Positions 9,514 to 19,160 are shown, counted from the first letter of the stretch. The stretch is 64,000 nt of DNA from Pantoea eucrina (GCF_002095385.1 NZ_MIPP01000003.1:111562-175561); one strand, 5' to 3'. Numbers and translations are program-made. Notes: generated from the sequence alone by a model not told the origin.

Positions 9514-10380
9514 TTATCCGGCTTTACGTAATGAAGCACTGTGGCGATTTTGTAACTGCACCAGGCGCTCCATATAGGCGATATCCTTGGGTTCAAGCGT
9601 AAAGGCATAATCTACCCAGTCCTCCGTAATATCCATCAGTTCAGCACGTGACAGCTGCAGTACGCGCTGGCGCGCTTTCAGCATGGCACGCACGCCATTC
9701 AGCTTCGGCCGTAAGGTATCGATAAAGGTGCGCGTCGCGCGGTACGCTTCACCCGGCTGGAACACTTTATCGACCAGGCCGCGCGTCTCATACCACTCCG
9801 CACTGTGCGACTCCCCTTCACAGATCAGCTCTTCTGCCAGCTTCATACCGGAACGACGCGCGACCAGCGAATAGCCACCCATTCCCGGGAACAGATTAAA
9901 CGCAATCTCCGGGAAACCGAGACGCGCGCTGTTCTGTGCCAGAATGAAATGGTGCGCCAGCGCGGCCTCAAAGCCTCCGCCCAGAGCGCTGCCTTCAATC
10001 ATCGCCAGCGTTACCGCGCCAGTATCAAACCCGCGAGCCGCCGAGTGAATGCAGTCGACGCAGGCCCGGGCATAGGCACGCAGCGCTTCGCGACGGTTGT
10101 TGCGAATGCACTCAACAAAAAAGCGCAGATCGCCACCGGCGTTGAACATCTGTGGGACTAAAGAGCCGGTTACCCAGAAATCGATCGGCAGTCCGGAGCG
10201 CTGAGCCGTATAGCTCAGGTTCATGATCTCCTCGATTAATTCATGGTTGAAGCTTGGGCGTGGCTGAGCCCGCAACATCATCCACATGGTGCGACGCCCT
10301 TCCTCGTAGTAAGCAACAAGTTGGGTGGTCTGTCCCGCTTCGGTAAACAGGCGGCAGGTTGGTTGGTTAATAACGGTCAT
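9514..10380 (-). CDS. rpfF: RpfF, diffusible signal factor (DSF) synthase, crotonase family
   Basis: A 288-residue enoyl-CoA hydratase/thioesterase of the crotonase fold, the length of Xanthomonas RpfF (289). RpfF makes cis-2-unsaturated fatty acid signals from acyl-ACP. The core EGSALGGGFEAALAHHFILA and LGFPEIAFNLFPGMGGYS carry the two glutamates that are catalytic in RpfF, and FNAGGDLRFF forms the oxyanion region. C-terminal DITEDWVDYAF matches the family. A ribosome site (AGAGGA) lies eight bases before ATG 10380. It faces rpfR with only about 15 bases between the restored rpfR stop and the rpfF stop, the convergent rpfF/rpfR arrangement known in Cronobacter and Burkholderia-type systems. 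E. coli has the receptor without this gene. Confidence 0.88.
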   Translation of the reverse strand: MTVINQPTCRLFTEAGQTTQLVAYYEEGRRTMWMMLRAQPRPSFNHELIEEIMNLSYTAQRSGLPIDFWVTGSLVPQMFNAGGDLRFFVECIRNNRREALRAYARACVDCIHSAARGFDTGAVTLAMIEGSALGGGFEAALAHHFILAQNSARLGFPEIAFNLFPGMGGYSLVARRSGMKLAEELICEGESHSAEWYETRGLVDKVFQPGEAYRATRTFIDTLRPKLNGVRAMLKARQRVLQLSRAELMDITEDWVDYAFTLEPKDIAYMERLVQLQNRHSASLRKAG

Positions 10381-10652
10381 AGTCTCATCCTCTAATATTT
10401 ATGTGATGCGTTTAACGCCACATCAGCGTAATGCAGAGTGAGGCCAGACCAAATGAGAGATTGATTTATAAAGCAAAATCCAGAAGTATCCCTGAACAGG
10501 GGGGTGAAAAATCATTAGCGCCATTTCAGGATAGAGCAGAGCGAAAGCCAGAGTACATGAGATCGCCTAACGCGTTGTGAATAAAGACGATTTAGCACAC
10601 TGCACGCGCGTGAATCACGCATCGTTAGCCAGGAATTTACTGATGCAGCGAT
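10381..10652. other. Intergenic region upstream of rpfF
   Basis: About 270 bases with no convincing gene. It must hold the rpfF promoter (minus strand), but no clear -35/-10 pair stands out. Confidence 0.5.
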
Positions 10653-10673
10653 AAAAAAAGCGCCCGCAGGCGC
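10653..10673 (-). terminator. Rho-independent terminator after araD-type gene
   Basis: On the minus strand a stem GCGCC / GGCGC with flanking bases is followed by seven T residues, about 20 bases beyond the stop codon. Confidence 0.75.
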
Positions 10674-10693
10674 CTGAGGCTGTAAGAACAGCC

Positions 10694-11389
10694 TTATTGT
10701 CCATACCACGCATTTTTACCGTGTTTGCGCAGGTAGTGCAGATCCAGCAGATTTTGCGAGATAGGCGGGAGTTCAGCTCGCAGCTGTTCGGTATGCAGCG
10801 CCATATAGGCGACCTCCTCCAGGACCACCGCACTGTGTACTGCCGCCGCCGCATCGCTGCCCCATGCGAAAGGCCCGTGAGAGTTAACCAGCGCTGCGGG
10901 AATTGCGGTGGGCTGAATATTACGATGGGCAAAAGTTTCGATGATGACCTGTCCGGTATTCCACTCATACTCCTGCTCGATCTCCATGCGCAGCATGGCG
11001 CGGGTGCAGGGGATCGTGCCGTAGAAATCATCCGCGTGGGTCGTGCCCCAGGCGGGTATGTCGCGTCCTGCCTGTGCCCAGATGGTTGCATGCCGCGAGT
11101 GCGTATGAACAATACCGCCAATATCGGGCCACGCCTGATAAAGCGCACGATGCGTGGCCGTGTCCGATGAGGGTCGTAGCGCGCCTTCGATCACCGCACC
11201 ACTCTCCAGATCTACCACTACCATGTCATCCCGCTGCATCTTTTCATATCGCACCCCTGAAGGCTTGATCACCAGTACACCCTGCTCTCTGTCAATGGCG
11301 CTGACGTTGCCCCAGGTGAACGTGACCAGGTTGTAGCGCGGTAAATCGAGATTCGCTTCCAGTACCTGCTGCTTTAGCGCTTCCAGCAT
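10694..11389 (-). CDS. araD: L-ribulose-5-phosphate 4-epimerase, AraD type
   Basis: A class II aldolase/epimerase of 231 residues, the exact length of E. coli AraD. It would interconvert L-ribulose-5-phosphate and D-xylulose-5-phosphate. Visible signatures are [11 protein letters not shown], the phosphate-binding KPSGV and RPSSDT, the zinc-binding [39 protein letters not shown] and the C-terminal [14 protein letters not shown] with the conserved tyrosine. [12 protein letters not shown] and HYLRKHG favour AraD over UlaF/SgbE. Two ATGs are adjacent (11392 and 11389); the second is chosen for spacing from GGAG and for family length. No araB or araA is nearby, so it is an orphan and may serve another pentose or pentulose pathway. 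Confidence 0.85.
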   Translation of the reverse strand: MLEALKQQVLEANLDLPRYNLVTFTWGNVSAIDREQGVLVIKPSGVRYEKMQRDDMVVVDLESGAVIEGALRPSSDTATHRALYQAWPDIGGIVHTHSRHATIWAQAGRDIPAWGTTHADDFYGTIPCTRAMLRMEIEQEYEWNTGQVIIETFAHRNIQPTAIPAALVNSHGPFAWGSDAAAAVHSAVVLEEVAYMALHTEQLRAELPPISQNLLDLHYLRKHGKNAWYGQ

Positions 11390-11655
11390 CATTGTTCTCC
11401 ACCAGTCTGTGATAGAGAGATTGTGCGCAGAGAGGGGATCGGATGTTATGGAAAGAATGGCTGAATGCTCAGTGGAAAGTCGCTGTCTCGTCATAAATGC
11501 GGCGCAGATTCAGCGTTTTCTGTCTGCCGACTGCGCCGCAGCGTTTAAAATTAAACAGGACCATTCGGTTTCAGGATATTTACGCTGGCAGACAGCATAA
11601 ACCCGGCGGCCTGGCCCAACTTTTCCATCCGGGAATAAAGAACTTTGCCGTCGGG

Positions 11656-11670
11656 CATCTATACTTATTG
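11656..11670 (+). promoter_or_regulatory. Probable sigma-S -10 element of osmB
   Basis: TCTATACTTA (11658-11667) matches the RpoS-type extended -10 (C before TATACT). It lies about 40 bases before the osmB start. E. coli osmB is known to be osmotically induced and RpoS-dependent. Confidence 0.55.
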
Positions 11671-11705
11671 CTGTTGCCTCTGAGCCAATCATCAAGGAGA
11701 TATCT

Positions 11706-11924
11706 ATGACTACAACAGTGAAACGTGTATCCGTTGCCGTGCTGGCAGCAACATTAGTTGTTGCGCTGAGCGGCTGTTCAAACTGGTCTAAACGCGATCG
11801 CAACACGGCAATTGGTGCCGGTGCCGGTGCTATTGGTGGTTCAGTCCTGACCAACGGCAGTGGCCTGGGTACCGTGGGCGGCGCGGCGGTGGGCGGTATT
11901 ATCGGCCATCAAATCGACCGTTAA
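11706..11924 (+). CDS. osmB: Osmotically inducible lipoprotein OsmB
   Basis: A 72-residue lipoprotein, same length as E. coli OsmB. A lipoprotein signal with lipobox LSGC (cysteine 24) precedes SNWSKRDRNTAIGAGAGAIG, a near-exact family match, and a glycine-zipper tail ending GGIIGHQIDR. After lipidation it is expected in the outer membrane. AAGGAG sits eight bases upstream of the start. It is monocistronic between a sigma-S-type promoter and a terminator, divergent from the araD-type gene. Confidence 0.95.
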   Translation: MTTTVKRVSVAVLAATLVVALSGCSNWSKRDRNTAIGAGAGAIGGSVLTNGSGLGTVGGAAVGGIIGHQIDR

Positions 11925-11958
11925 TTTTTTGCAGGCTACACAGCAGACACCCTTTTGT

Positions 11959-11984
11959 CCGGGCCACAATGCGTGGCCCGCTTT
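11959..11984. terminator. Hairpin terminator between convergent osmB and yciH
   Basis: CGGGCCAC / GTGGCCCG with a five-base loop, followed by CTTT on the plus strand. It lies in the 62-base gap between two convergent genes and can serve osmB. Confidence 0.6.
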
Positions 11985-11986
11985 CA

Positions 11987-12310
11987 TTAACCGCCCGCCA
12001 GCTTAACCTTCATGCCTTTGGCTTCGAGCAGCGTTTTGAGCAGATCACGTTTATCCCCCTGAATCTCAATCACGCCCTCTTTTACCGCCCCCCCGCAGCC
12101 GCACTTTTTCTTCAGTTCTGCGGCAAGAGTAGCCAGCGCGCTGTCGTCCAGGTTGATACCGGTGATCAGACAGACGCCCTTGCCTTTACGTCCGCTGGTC
12201 TGACGCTGAATGCGTACAATACCGTCGCCGCGCGGTCGCTGTAGCTTCTCCTCTGCCGGCACAATACGCCCGCTGTCGGTGGAGTAAACCAGTGGATTGT
12301 CCTGCGCCAT
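11987..12310 (-). CDS. yciH: YciH, SUI1/eIF1-like translation factor
   Basis: A 107-residue member of the SUI1 family related to eukaryotic initiation factor 1. Visible family elements: GKGVCLITGINLDD, the cysteine-rich KKKCGCGGAVKEG and EIQGDKRDLLKTLLE. E. coli YciH has been linked to translation fidelity and to repression of translation under stress. The ATG overlaps the pyrF stop by one base (TAATG-type junction), so it is the last gene of lapA-lapB-pyrF-yciH and coupled to pyrF. Confidence 0.95.
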   Translation of the reverse strand: MAQDNPLVYSTDSGRIVPAEEKLQRPRGDGIVRIQRQTSGRKGKGVCLITGINLDDSALATLAAELKKKCGCGGAVKEGVIEIQGDKRDLLKTLLEAKGMKVKLAGG

Positions 12311-13017
12311 TACGCCTCCTGTAACGATGTAATAATCTGCTGCAGCGTGGCAGCCGGATCGGCTGACTGCGTAACCGGACGGCCGATAACCATATAATCA
12401 ACCCCGGCCTGCTTCGCCTGCAGAGGCGTCATAATACGGCGCTGATCGCCAGCGTCGCTGCCTGCCGGTCGGATACCGGGCGTGACCAGCGCAAATTCGC
12501 TGCCGAACGCCTGTTTGAATGCAGCCGCTTCATGGGCTGAGCAGACGACACCATCCAGGCCACACTGTTGCGTGAGGCGCGCCAGCCGCTCTGCCTGTTG
12601 CGCCGGTGACAGGGTGATGCCCAGTCCGCGCAGATCCTCTTCATCCATGCTGGTCAGCACGGTTACAGCAATCAGCAGCGGTGCATCTTTTCCAAAAGGC
12701 AGCAGCGCCTCGCGTGCAGCCTGCATCATGCGTGCTCCCCCGCTGGCGTGCACGTTCACCATCCAGACGCCCAGCTCTGCGGCAGCGGCTACGGCATGTG
12801 CGGTGGTGTTGGGGATATCGTGAAATTTCAGATCGAGAAAGAGATCGAATCCGCGTGCCTGCAATGTCCGGACCACTGACGGACCAAACAGCGTGAACAT
12901 CTCTTTGCCTACTTTGAGGCGACACTGAGCAGGATCAATACGGTCCACAAATCGCAGTGCGTCATCCAGATTACTGTAGTCGAGCGCCACCAGAATGGGT
13001 GAAGGGGTTACAGACAT
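12310..13017 (-). CDS. pyrF: Orotidine 5'-phosphate decarboxylase
   Basis: A 235-residue TIM-barrel enzyme for the last step of UMP synthesis, decarboxylating OMP. The catalytic Lys-Asp array is visible as [14 protein letters not shown], with the N-terminal [12 protein letters not shown] substrate loop and C-terminal phosphate-binding VTPGIRP and [10 protein letters not shown]. It lies 187 bases downstream of lapB in the same orientation as in E. coli, and its stop overlaps the yciH start. Confidence 0.97.
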   Translation of the reverse strand: MSVTPSPILVALDYSNLDDALRFVDRIDPAQCRLKVGKEMFTLFGPSVVRTLQARGFDLFLDLKFHDIPNTTAHAVAAAAELGVWMVNVHASGGARMMQAAREALLPFGKDAPLLIAVTVLTSMDEEDLRGLGITLSPAQQAERLARLTQQCGLDGVVCSAHEAAAFKQAFGSEFALVTPGIRPAGSDAGDQRRIMTPLQAKQAGVDYMVIGRPVTQSADPAATLQQIITSLQEA

Positions 13018-13204
13018 AACGTTTCCTCATAAGCAGGCACAGGGGCAACAAACGGCCTGCATTCTACCTGCCATGCTGCGGCAGAACAATCTTACGCCCG
13101 GGATACGTGACCTGTTGAGCCATATGCCGGTGTCTGATGCGCGATAATGCGATTATTAAAAATTACGTTGTAACTATTGTGCCTGTTTTTTTTTAAAATA
13201 GCTG

Positions 13205-14373
13205 TTACTGCCCGTCAAGTCCTCTGATCGGTTTTATTGAAGACCATGCCCGGCAGGATGGGCAGTGCCAGTAAAGTGCGTAGGCGGTAAAACCGCATTT
13301 ATGGCAACGATAGCGCGGTTTGGTGCGGATCTGTTCACCAACCATATCGCGCAGAACCATCAGACTCTCTTTTGCCCGGCCATCTTCCGCTTCATGCAGG
13401 TGAAAGTCCATTAGCCGGTGGAAGACGCGCATGGTCGGATGACGCTGCAGCTGGCGATTAATATAGAGCTGTGCCGCTTCCGGCCCCTGCTGCTGCTCCA
13501 GAATATCTGACAGATAGAGCTCAGCGGCGGCACCGGTATTCTCTTCGGTACAGCGCTGCAGATAACCGGCCCACACCTCTGGCTGCGCCAGCCGCTGATA
13601 GCAGGTTTCCAGCATCGGCAGCGTTTCGCTGACCAGTTCTTTATCCTGATCCAGCACCCGCTGCAGACGCTGTGCTGCTTTCGCATACTCCCCCTGCTCC
13701 ATCAGGATGCGTCCCATCATGATGGAAACGCGCGCGCTCTGATGATCGGCCGATTCACCTTTTTCAGCAGTGACATTGCGCGATCGAGATCGTCACTGCT
13801 CATCGCCTGCAGCGCCAGCTCACAATAGAAGTGCGCAATCTCGCCTTTTTGCTTCTCTTTTCCCAGTCTTACCAGCTTCTCAGCAACGTCGATCGCTTTC
13901 TGCCAGTCGCTGGTTGCCTGATGAATCAGCAGCAGCTGCTGCAGAGCGGCAATGCGAAAATCGGTTTCATCCGTTAGCTGACTGAACATATCTTCTGCGC
14001 GATCGTAGAGGCCCGCCGCCATATAGTCGCGGCCAAGCTGCTGAATCGCCAGCAGTCGCTGGTCGTAGGTAAGCGAGGCGCTTTCCATCAGCGACTGGTG
14101 AATACGTATAGCGCGATCTACCTCGCCGCGTGAGCGAAACAGATTACCGAGCGTCAGGTGCGCCTCAACCGTACCACTATCTTCTTTCAGCATGTCGAGG
14201 AATAGATCGACGGCTTTATCCTGCTGATTTGAAAGCAGAAAGTTTACCCCGGCCACATACTCTCGTGACAGGCGGTTCGCTTCCTGTTGCTTATTCTGGT
14301 ACGCGCTGCGTCGTCCCATATACCAGCCGTAGGCCGCTGCGACCGGGAGAAGCAGAAACAGCAATTCATGCAT
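13205..14373 (-). pseudogene. lapB: LapB (YciM), LPS assembly TPR protein, interrupted by a one-base deletion
   Basis: Homologue of E. coli LapB (389 residues), an inner-membrane-anchored TPR protein that guides FtsH to degrade LpxC and so limits lipid A synthesis. The first part (14373-13717) begins MHELLFLLLPVAAAYGWYMG, a membrane anchor, then TPR repeats, and breaks off after MSLLKK into VNRPIIRARAFPS. The second part (from 13720 down) continues MMGRILMEQGEYAKAA and ends with the rubredoxin-like zinc module CHKCGFTAYALYWHCPSC. Reading one extra A in the run of five A (13760-13764) joins the halves as LLKKGESADHQSARVSIMMG, matching the family without a gap. So the locus is one gene with a single-base deletion or sequencing error. 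LapB is nearly essential in E. coli, which favours an error. Confidence 0.9.
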
Positions 14374-14379
14374 TGAACA

Positions 14380-14685
14380 TTAATCCCGACGACCTGTAGT
14401 CGATACGGTGGTGGCTGCCGAAGCGTGTTCGTTTTGCGCCTGCATACGCTTCAGTTTACGCTGAGCATGTGCCAGTGAAACGCGGATGCGTAACCAGAAT
14501 AGTCCGCAGATTGCCCAGCCCAGTAAAAAACCGGCGCCAAACAGCACCGCAAGCAGCGTGGAGATACGAAATTCACCCTGCGCCAGCAGATAGTTGAAGG
14601 TCACCACCTGATCATTGTGAGCACCCAGCGTCACTGAAATGATAAAAATGACCAGTACCACCAGAAAAATCAGCAAATATTTCAC
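14380..14685 (-). CDS. lapA: LapA (YciS), LPS assembly protein A
   Basis: A 101-residue inner-membrane protein with two transmembrane segments (about 3-20 and 43-65) and a charged cytoplasmic tail with RVSLAHAQRKLKRM, matching E. coli LapA/YciS (102). It acts with LapB in control of LPS synthesis. GTG at 14685 is taken as the start because it gives the conserved (M)KYLLIFL beginning and has AGGA seven bases upstream; a longer frame adds 18 unconserved residues. Only six bases separate it from lapB. Confidence 0.9.
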   Translation of the reverse strand: MKYLLIFLVVLVIFIISVTLGAHNDQVVTFNYLLAQGEFRISTLLAVLFGAGFLLGWAICGLFWLRIRVSLAHAQRKLKRMQAQNEHASAATTVSTTGRRD

Positions 14686-14809
14686 AATGCGTCCTGTCGT
14701 AGAGTTTCCAATAGAGTATGCCAAAAAAGCGCGTACCATGCTGCTTTCACGTTATCAGTTAGCTGGCTTTGCGCAAGCGTAATCAGCTATATGGGGGCAG
14801 TTCGGCTGA

Positions 14810-15574
14810 TTACAATCCGTCGTCGCGCGCTTTGACTTCGCGCTGCTCATCAGGCGGAAGCGTAAGCGGACCGCAAAAGCGCTGCGCCAGCCAGGTCGCG
14901 ACGGTCACCAGCAGCCAGGAGATAAGGGTTGCGACAATCAGGTCGCGCGGCCAGTGCATACCCAGCACCAGCCGGCTGCCCATCACCATAATGGCCCAGC
15001 TGAACAGCACCACCAGCGTCACCACCCGGCGACGCGGCCAGAGCAGGCCCATTGCCAGCAGCGCCCAGCTGGCAGCAAACATAGTATGGCCGGAAGGAAA
15101 AGCAAATCCTGTTTCAAATGCCCAGTGCTGCTTTAACCAGCGGGGAATTTGCGTATCGCTGGCCAGCAGCGCATTAACCATCTCGCCCCGCTGTTGCCGT
15201 TTCAGCTGATAAAATTCATCGTTGCTGATGCCATGCTGCTGCTCCAGCCAGACCACATAGGGTCGCGGCTCCTGCACCTGCTCTTTAATCCATGACTTCG
15301 TGTACTGCCCGGCGAGAATCGCGCCATTCATGATAATCAGCAGCAGGATAGCAGGCTTAAGGCGGAAGCGCAGACACCAAAGCATCCAGGCGCTCAGCAC
15401 GCTGCTGGTGATAATCCCCCACGGGCTGGTGACGGTTTCCGTCATCCAGAACAAAAAGCGCAGCACTCCCCCGCTTTCACCCGGCTGCCATTGCCAGCCC
15501 GACAGCCAGACGCAGAGTGGCATCGCAATTAATAAGAAGGCACCCAGAGTCGTGCGCTGCACTATTTTCAACAT
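14810..15574 (-). CDS. pgpB: Phosphatidylglycerophosphatase B / undecaprenyl pyrophosphate phosphatase
   Basis: A 254-residue PAP2-family membrane phosphatase, same length as E. coli PgpB. It dephosphorylates phosphatidylglycerophosphate and undecaprenyl pyrophosphate on the periplasmic face. The three PAP2 motifs are visible: KEQVQEPRPY (C1), FAFPSGHTMFAASW (C2) and SRLVLGMHWPRDLIVATLI (C3 with the catalytic histidine). Six hydrophobic segments can be drawn. The start at 15574 gives MLKIVQRTTLGAF; a longer frame to 15640 adds 22 residues not in the family. It is divergent from ribA. Confidence 0.93.
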   Translation of the reverse strand: MLKIVQRTTLGAFLLIAMPLCVWLSGWQWQPGESGGVLRFLFWMTETVTSPWGIITSSVLSAWMLWCLRFRLKPAILLLIIMNGAILAGQYTKSWIKEQVQEPRPYVVWLEQQHGISNDEFYQLKRQQRGEMVNALLASDTQIPRWLKQHWAFETGFAFPSGHTMFAASWALLAMGLLWPRRRVVTLVVLFSWAIMVMGSRLVLGMHWPRDLIVATLISWLLVTVATWLAQRFCGPLTLPPDEQREVKARDDGL

Positions 15575-15799
15575 ACTTTGGCTTTTCCTGCGGGTTATAA
15601 TGCGTTTGCTGAATAACTTTAGCTGAAAAAAGAATAACATACCTAAAGCGGCTTGGATAATCGTGCTTTATCACTACAATCTTTCTGACTGATTAGCGGG
15701 CCTGCTTGTGGATATGGCACAATAGACACAATTTTCGGGTCAGTCGGCCCGTGCGTTATCAAGATGATAGCGCATCCTCTGAAGGTTCTGGAGAATCAC

Positions 15800-16393
15800 A
15801 TGCAGCTTAAACGGGTAGCAGAAGCTAAACTGCCCACGCCATGGGGAGATTTCCTGATGGTAGGTTTTGAAGAACTGGCAACCGGCCACGATCATGTGGC
15901 GCTGGTTTACGGTGATATCAGCGATCATACGCCGGTGCTGGCGCGTGTCCACTCTGAGTGTCTGACCGGTGATGCGCTGTTCAGTCTGCGCTGCGACTGC
16001 GGCTTTCAGCTTGAAGCGGCGTTAACAGCGATTGCTGAAGAGGGGCGCGGGGTGCTGCTGTATCACCGTCAGGAAGGCCGTAATATCGGTTTACTGAACA
16101 AAATCCGCGCCTATGCGCTGCAGGATAAAGGCTATGACACCGTCGAGGCGAACCATCAGTTGGGCTTTGCCGCTGATGAGCGTGATTTCACCCTGTGCGC
16201 TGATATGTTCAAATTACTGGGTATCGATGAAGTGCGCCTGCTGACAAATAATCCGCGCAAGGTTGAGATCCTCAGCGAAGCGGGCATTAATATTGTTGAG
16301 CGCGTGCCGCTGATCGTCGGGCGCAATCCAAAAAATGCCCACTATCTCGATACCAAAGCGGAAAAGATGGGGCATCTGCTGCCGAAATCCTGA
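15800..16393 (+). CDS. ribA: GTP cyclohydrolase II
   Basis: A 197-residue enzyme that opens the imidazole ring of GTP, the first step of riboflavin synthesis. The N-terminus [20 protein letters not shown] is essentially that of E. coli RibA. Zinc ligands are in [20 protein letters not shown], the catalytic region in [15 protein letters not shown], and GTP binding in [11 protein letters not shown] frame 12 codons longer exists but GGAG lies at normal spacing before ATG 15800. A strong terminator follows. Confidence 0.97.
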   Translation: MQLKRVAEAKLPTPWGDFLMVGFEELATGHDHVALVYGDISDHTPVLARVHSECLTGDALFSLRCDCGFQLEAALTAIAEEGRGVLLYHRQEGRNIGLLNKIRAYALQDKGYDTVEANHQLGFAADERDFTLCADMFKLLGIDEVRLLTNNPRKVEILSEAGINIVERVPLIVGRNPKNAHYLDTKAEKMGHLLPKS

Positions 16394-16401
16394 GAGAAAA
16401 G

Positions 16402-16428
16402 AAGCCGGGCAAGCCCGGCTTTTTTTTA
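16402..16428. terminator. Bidirectional terminator between ribA and acnA
   Basis: Perfect nine-base-pair stem AAGCCGGGC / GCCCGGCTT with a two-base gap (folding as a four-base loop), followed by eight T on the plus strand and preceded by A residues that give T on the minus strand. It separates the convergent ribA and acnA and overlaps the acnA stop. Confidence 0.85.
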
Positions 16429-19107
16429 GTTCAGCATATTGCGGATAACATAGTGCAGTATGCCGTCATTGCGGTAGTAAGTCAGTTCCGTTGCCGTATC
16501 GATACGGCAGCGTGCGGCCACCTGCTCCTCACTGCCGTCTGCGCGGGTCAGAGTAACATTGACCGTGCAGCCCGGCGTCAGCTGCGCCAGGTCAGCAATA
16601 TCTATCCGCTCCTCACCGGTTAACTGCAGCGTCTTACGGGTAACGCCCGCCGGGAACTCCAGCGGCAGGATCCCCATACCAATCAGGTTTGAACGGTGAA
16701 TACGCTCAAAAGACTCAGCGATCACGACGCGTACTCCCTGCAGGCGCGGTCCTTTAGCAGCCCAGTCGCGGCTGGAACCTGAACCGTACTCTTTCCCGGC
16801 CACCACGGCGAGCGGCACGCCCTCTTCTTTATATTTCATTGCGGCATCATAAATAGCCAGCGTTTCATTACCCGGAAAATGCCGGGTGTAGCCGCCTTCC
16901 GTACCGGGCACCATTTCATTGCGGATACGAATATTGGCAAAGGTACCGCGCATCATTACTTCATGGTTACCACGGCGCGACCCGTAGGAGTTAAAGTCGT
17001 TACGCTCTATGCCTTTCGCCAGCAGATAGCGTCCCGCCGGACTCTCAGCCTTAATACTCCCCGCAGGCGAAATGTGGTCAGTGGTGACTGAGTCACCCAG
17101 CATCGCCAGAATACGGGCGCCGCGAATATCCTCAAGCGGCTTTGGCGTTTTCTCCATGTCATCAAAGAAAGGTGAAAGGCGGATATAGGTCGATCCTTCA
17201 TCCCAGTCGTAGGTTGCCGCTTCACTCACGGAGATTTGCTGCCAGTCCGGCGTCCCGTCAAACACTTCCGCATACTCTTTGCGGAACATGCTGCTGTTAA
17301 CCAGCTGCACCGAGGCGGCGATCTCTTCCGGTGATGGCCAGATATCTTTGAGATAAACATCCTTGCCGGTCTGATCCTGACCGATAGGCTCGCTCTGCAG
17401 ATTGATGTTCATATTGCCGGCCAGCGCATAGGCCACCACCAGCGGGGGTGAAGCCAGCCAGTTAGTTTTAATCAGCGGATGTATACGGCCTTCAAAATTA
17501 CGGTTCCCGGAGAGCACGGCGCCAACGGTCAGATCGCCCTCTTTTATAACGCTTTCGATCTCATCCGGCAGTGGCCCTGAGTTACCAATACAGGTTGTAC
17601 AGCCATACCCCACCAGGTTGAAACCGAGTTTGTCCAGGTAAGGCGTGAGACGGGCTGTGGCCAGATAGTCAGATACCACTTTTGATCCGGGGGCCAGGGA
17701 AGCTTTTACCCACGGCTGGCGCTTCAGCCCGCGCTCAACCGCTTTTTTTGCCAGCAGGCCGGCGGCCATCAGCACGCTGGGGTTTGACGTATTGGTACAG
17801 GAAGTAATCGCGGCAATAACTACCGCACCATCATCAAGCTGATGCGACTGGCGGGTTTCACTGTCGCGATAACTGACCGCTTTATGCGGCTTTTGTGCGT
17901 GGTTGATCTCCAGCTCATTACTGGCGGCAAACGCGGCGGGCACATCGCCCAGCGCCACCCGATCCTGCGGGCGCTTAGGTCCTGCGATACTCGATTCGAC
18001 GTCAGCCATATCCAGCGCCAGCGTGCTGGTAAAGATCGGCTCGTCGCCCGCATTTCGCCACAGGCCCTGCTGCTTCGCATACGCTTCCGTCAATTTAACC
18101 TGCTGCTCATCGCGCCCGGTCAGCGTCATATAGCTCAGGGTGACGTCATCAATCGGGAAGAAACCGCAGGTGGCACCATATTCGGGTGCCATGTTAGCGA
18201 TCGTTGCGCGATCGGCCAGCGGCAGATCGGCCAGCCCGTCACCGTAGAATTCGACAAACTTGCCGACAACGCCATGCTTACGCAGCATCTGGGTAACGGT
18301 CAGCACCAGATCGGTCGCGGTAATGCCCGGACGCAGTTTGCCAGTCAGCTTAAAGCCAACCACATCGGGAATAAGCATTGAAACCGGCTGACCCAGCATA
18401 GCCGCTTCCGCTTCGATGCCGCCAACGCCCCAGCCCAGCACGCCCAGCGCATTGATCATCGTGGTATGCGAGTCGGTACCCACCAGCGTATCAGGCCAGG
18501 CAACGTTTTTGCCCTCCAGCTCTTCATGCCAGACGGATTTACCCAGATATTCCAGATTAACCTGATGACAGATGCCGGTACCCGGCGGCACCACGCGGAA
18601 CCGGTTGAACGCTTTCTGTCCCCAGCGCAGGAAAACGTAGCGCTCGTGATTACGTTCCATCTCCAGCCTGACGTTTTCGCCAAAGGCGTCATCGTTACCG
18701 AAGCGATCGACGGTTACGGAGTGGTCAATAACCAGATCCACCGGGGACAAAGGGTTAACTTTTGCCACATCTCCGCCCAGTCGTGCGACTGCTTCGCGCA
18801 TAGCGGCAAGATCGACCACGGCGGGTACGCCGGTAAAATCCTGCATCAGCACGCGTGCCGGACGATATGCAATCTCCCGGTCAGCGTGGGCGGTTTGCTG
18901 CCAGTCTGCCAGCGCCTGAATATCTTCAAGGGTAACGGACTCGCCATCCTGCCAGCGCAGCAGGTTTTCCAGCAGCACTTTCATCGATTTCGGTAAGCGA
19001 TCAATATTGCCGGTATGCTGTGCAGCTTTAGCCAGACTGTAATAATGATAGGTGTGTGCCCCGACCGCCAGCGTATCCTGACTTTGCTCGCGTAATGTTA
19101 ACGACAT
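16426..19107 (-). CDS. acnA: Aconitate hydratase A
   Basis: An 893-residue iron-sulfur aconitase (E. coli AcnA 891) that interconverts citrate and isocitrate; AcnA is the stable, stress-induced isozyme. The three [4Fe-4S] cysteine ligands are in [13 protein letters not shown] and [11 protein letters not shown]. Other signatures are [20 protein letters not shown] and the swivel-domain [23 protein letters not shown] lies six bases upstream of ATG 19107. The 5' leader contains a strong stem-loop. In E. coli the apo form binds mRNA. Confidence 0.97.
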   Translation of the reverse strand: MSLTLREQSQDTLAVGAHTYHYYSLAKAAQHTGNIDRLPKSMKVLLENLLRWQDGESVTLEDIQALADWQQTAHADREIAYRPARVLMQDFTGVPAVVDLAAMREAVARLGGDVAKVNPLSPVDLVIDHSVTVDRFGNDDAFGENVRLEMERNHERYVFLRWGQKAFNRFRVVPPGTGICHQVNLEYLGKSVWHEELEGKNVAWPDTLVGTDSHTTMINALGVLGWGVGGIEAEAAMLGQPVSMLIPDVVGFKLTGKLRPGITATDLVLTVTQMLRKHGVVGKFVEFYGDGLADLPLADRATIANMAPEYGATCGFFPIDDVTLSYMTLTGRDEQQVKLTEAYAKQQGLWRNAGDEPIFTSTLALDMADVESSIAGPKRPQDRVALGDVPAAFAASNELEINHAQKPHKAVSYRDSETRQSHQLDDGAVVIAAITSCTNTSNPSVLMAAGLLAKKAVERGLKRQPWVKASLAPGSKVVSDYLATARLTPYLDKLGFNLVGYGCTTCIGNSGPLPDEIESVIKEGDLTVGAVLSGNRNFEGRIHPLIKTNWLASPPLVVAYALAGNMNINLQSEPIGQDQTGKDVYLKDIWPSPEEIAASVQLVNSSMFRKEYAEVFDGTPDWQQISVSEAATYDWDEGSTYIRLSPFFDDMEKTPKPLEDIRGARILAMLGDSVTTDHISPAGSIKAESPAGRYLLAKGIERNDFNSYGSRRGNHEVMMRGTFANIRIRNEMVPGTEGGYTRHFPGNETLAIYDAAMKYKEEGVPLAVVAGKEYGSGSSRDWAAKGPRLQGVRVVIAESFERIHRSNLIGMGILPLEFPAGVTRKTLQLTGEERIDIADLAQLTPGCTVNVTLTRADGSEEQVAARCRIDTATELTYYRNDGILHYVIRNMLN

Positions 19108-19127
19108 GTCTCCTCCTTTAATTCCTT

Positions 19128-19160
19128 AGGCTAAACCTCAGAGAGTGCAAGGTTTAGCTT
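19128..19160 (-). promoter_or_regulatory. Stem-loop in the acnA leader
   Basis: GCTAAACCT (19130-19138) and AGGTTTAGC (19150-19158) are perfect nine-base complements with an 11-base spacer; one wobble and one further pair extend it. The element lies 21 bases upstream of the acnA start, just before its Shine-Dalgarno. There is no T run, so it is not a terminator. It may be an RNA control element or a dimeric-regulator operator. Confidence 0.5.

Noticed and set aside
13205..14373. lapB halves as two separate genes
   Set aside because: The halves overlap by a few bases and join into one continuous family sequence when one A is restored in a homopolymer; no ribosome site precedes the second half.
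19139..19149. CAGAGAGTG loop reminiscent of an iron-responsive element before acnA
   Set aside because: The CAG-type loop is on the strand opposite to acnA mRNA, and the bulged C and six-base loop of an IRE are missing.
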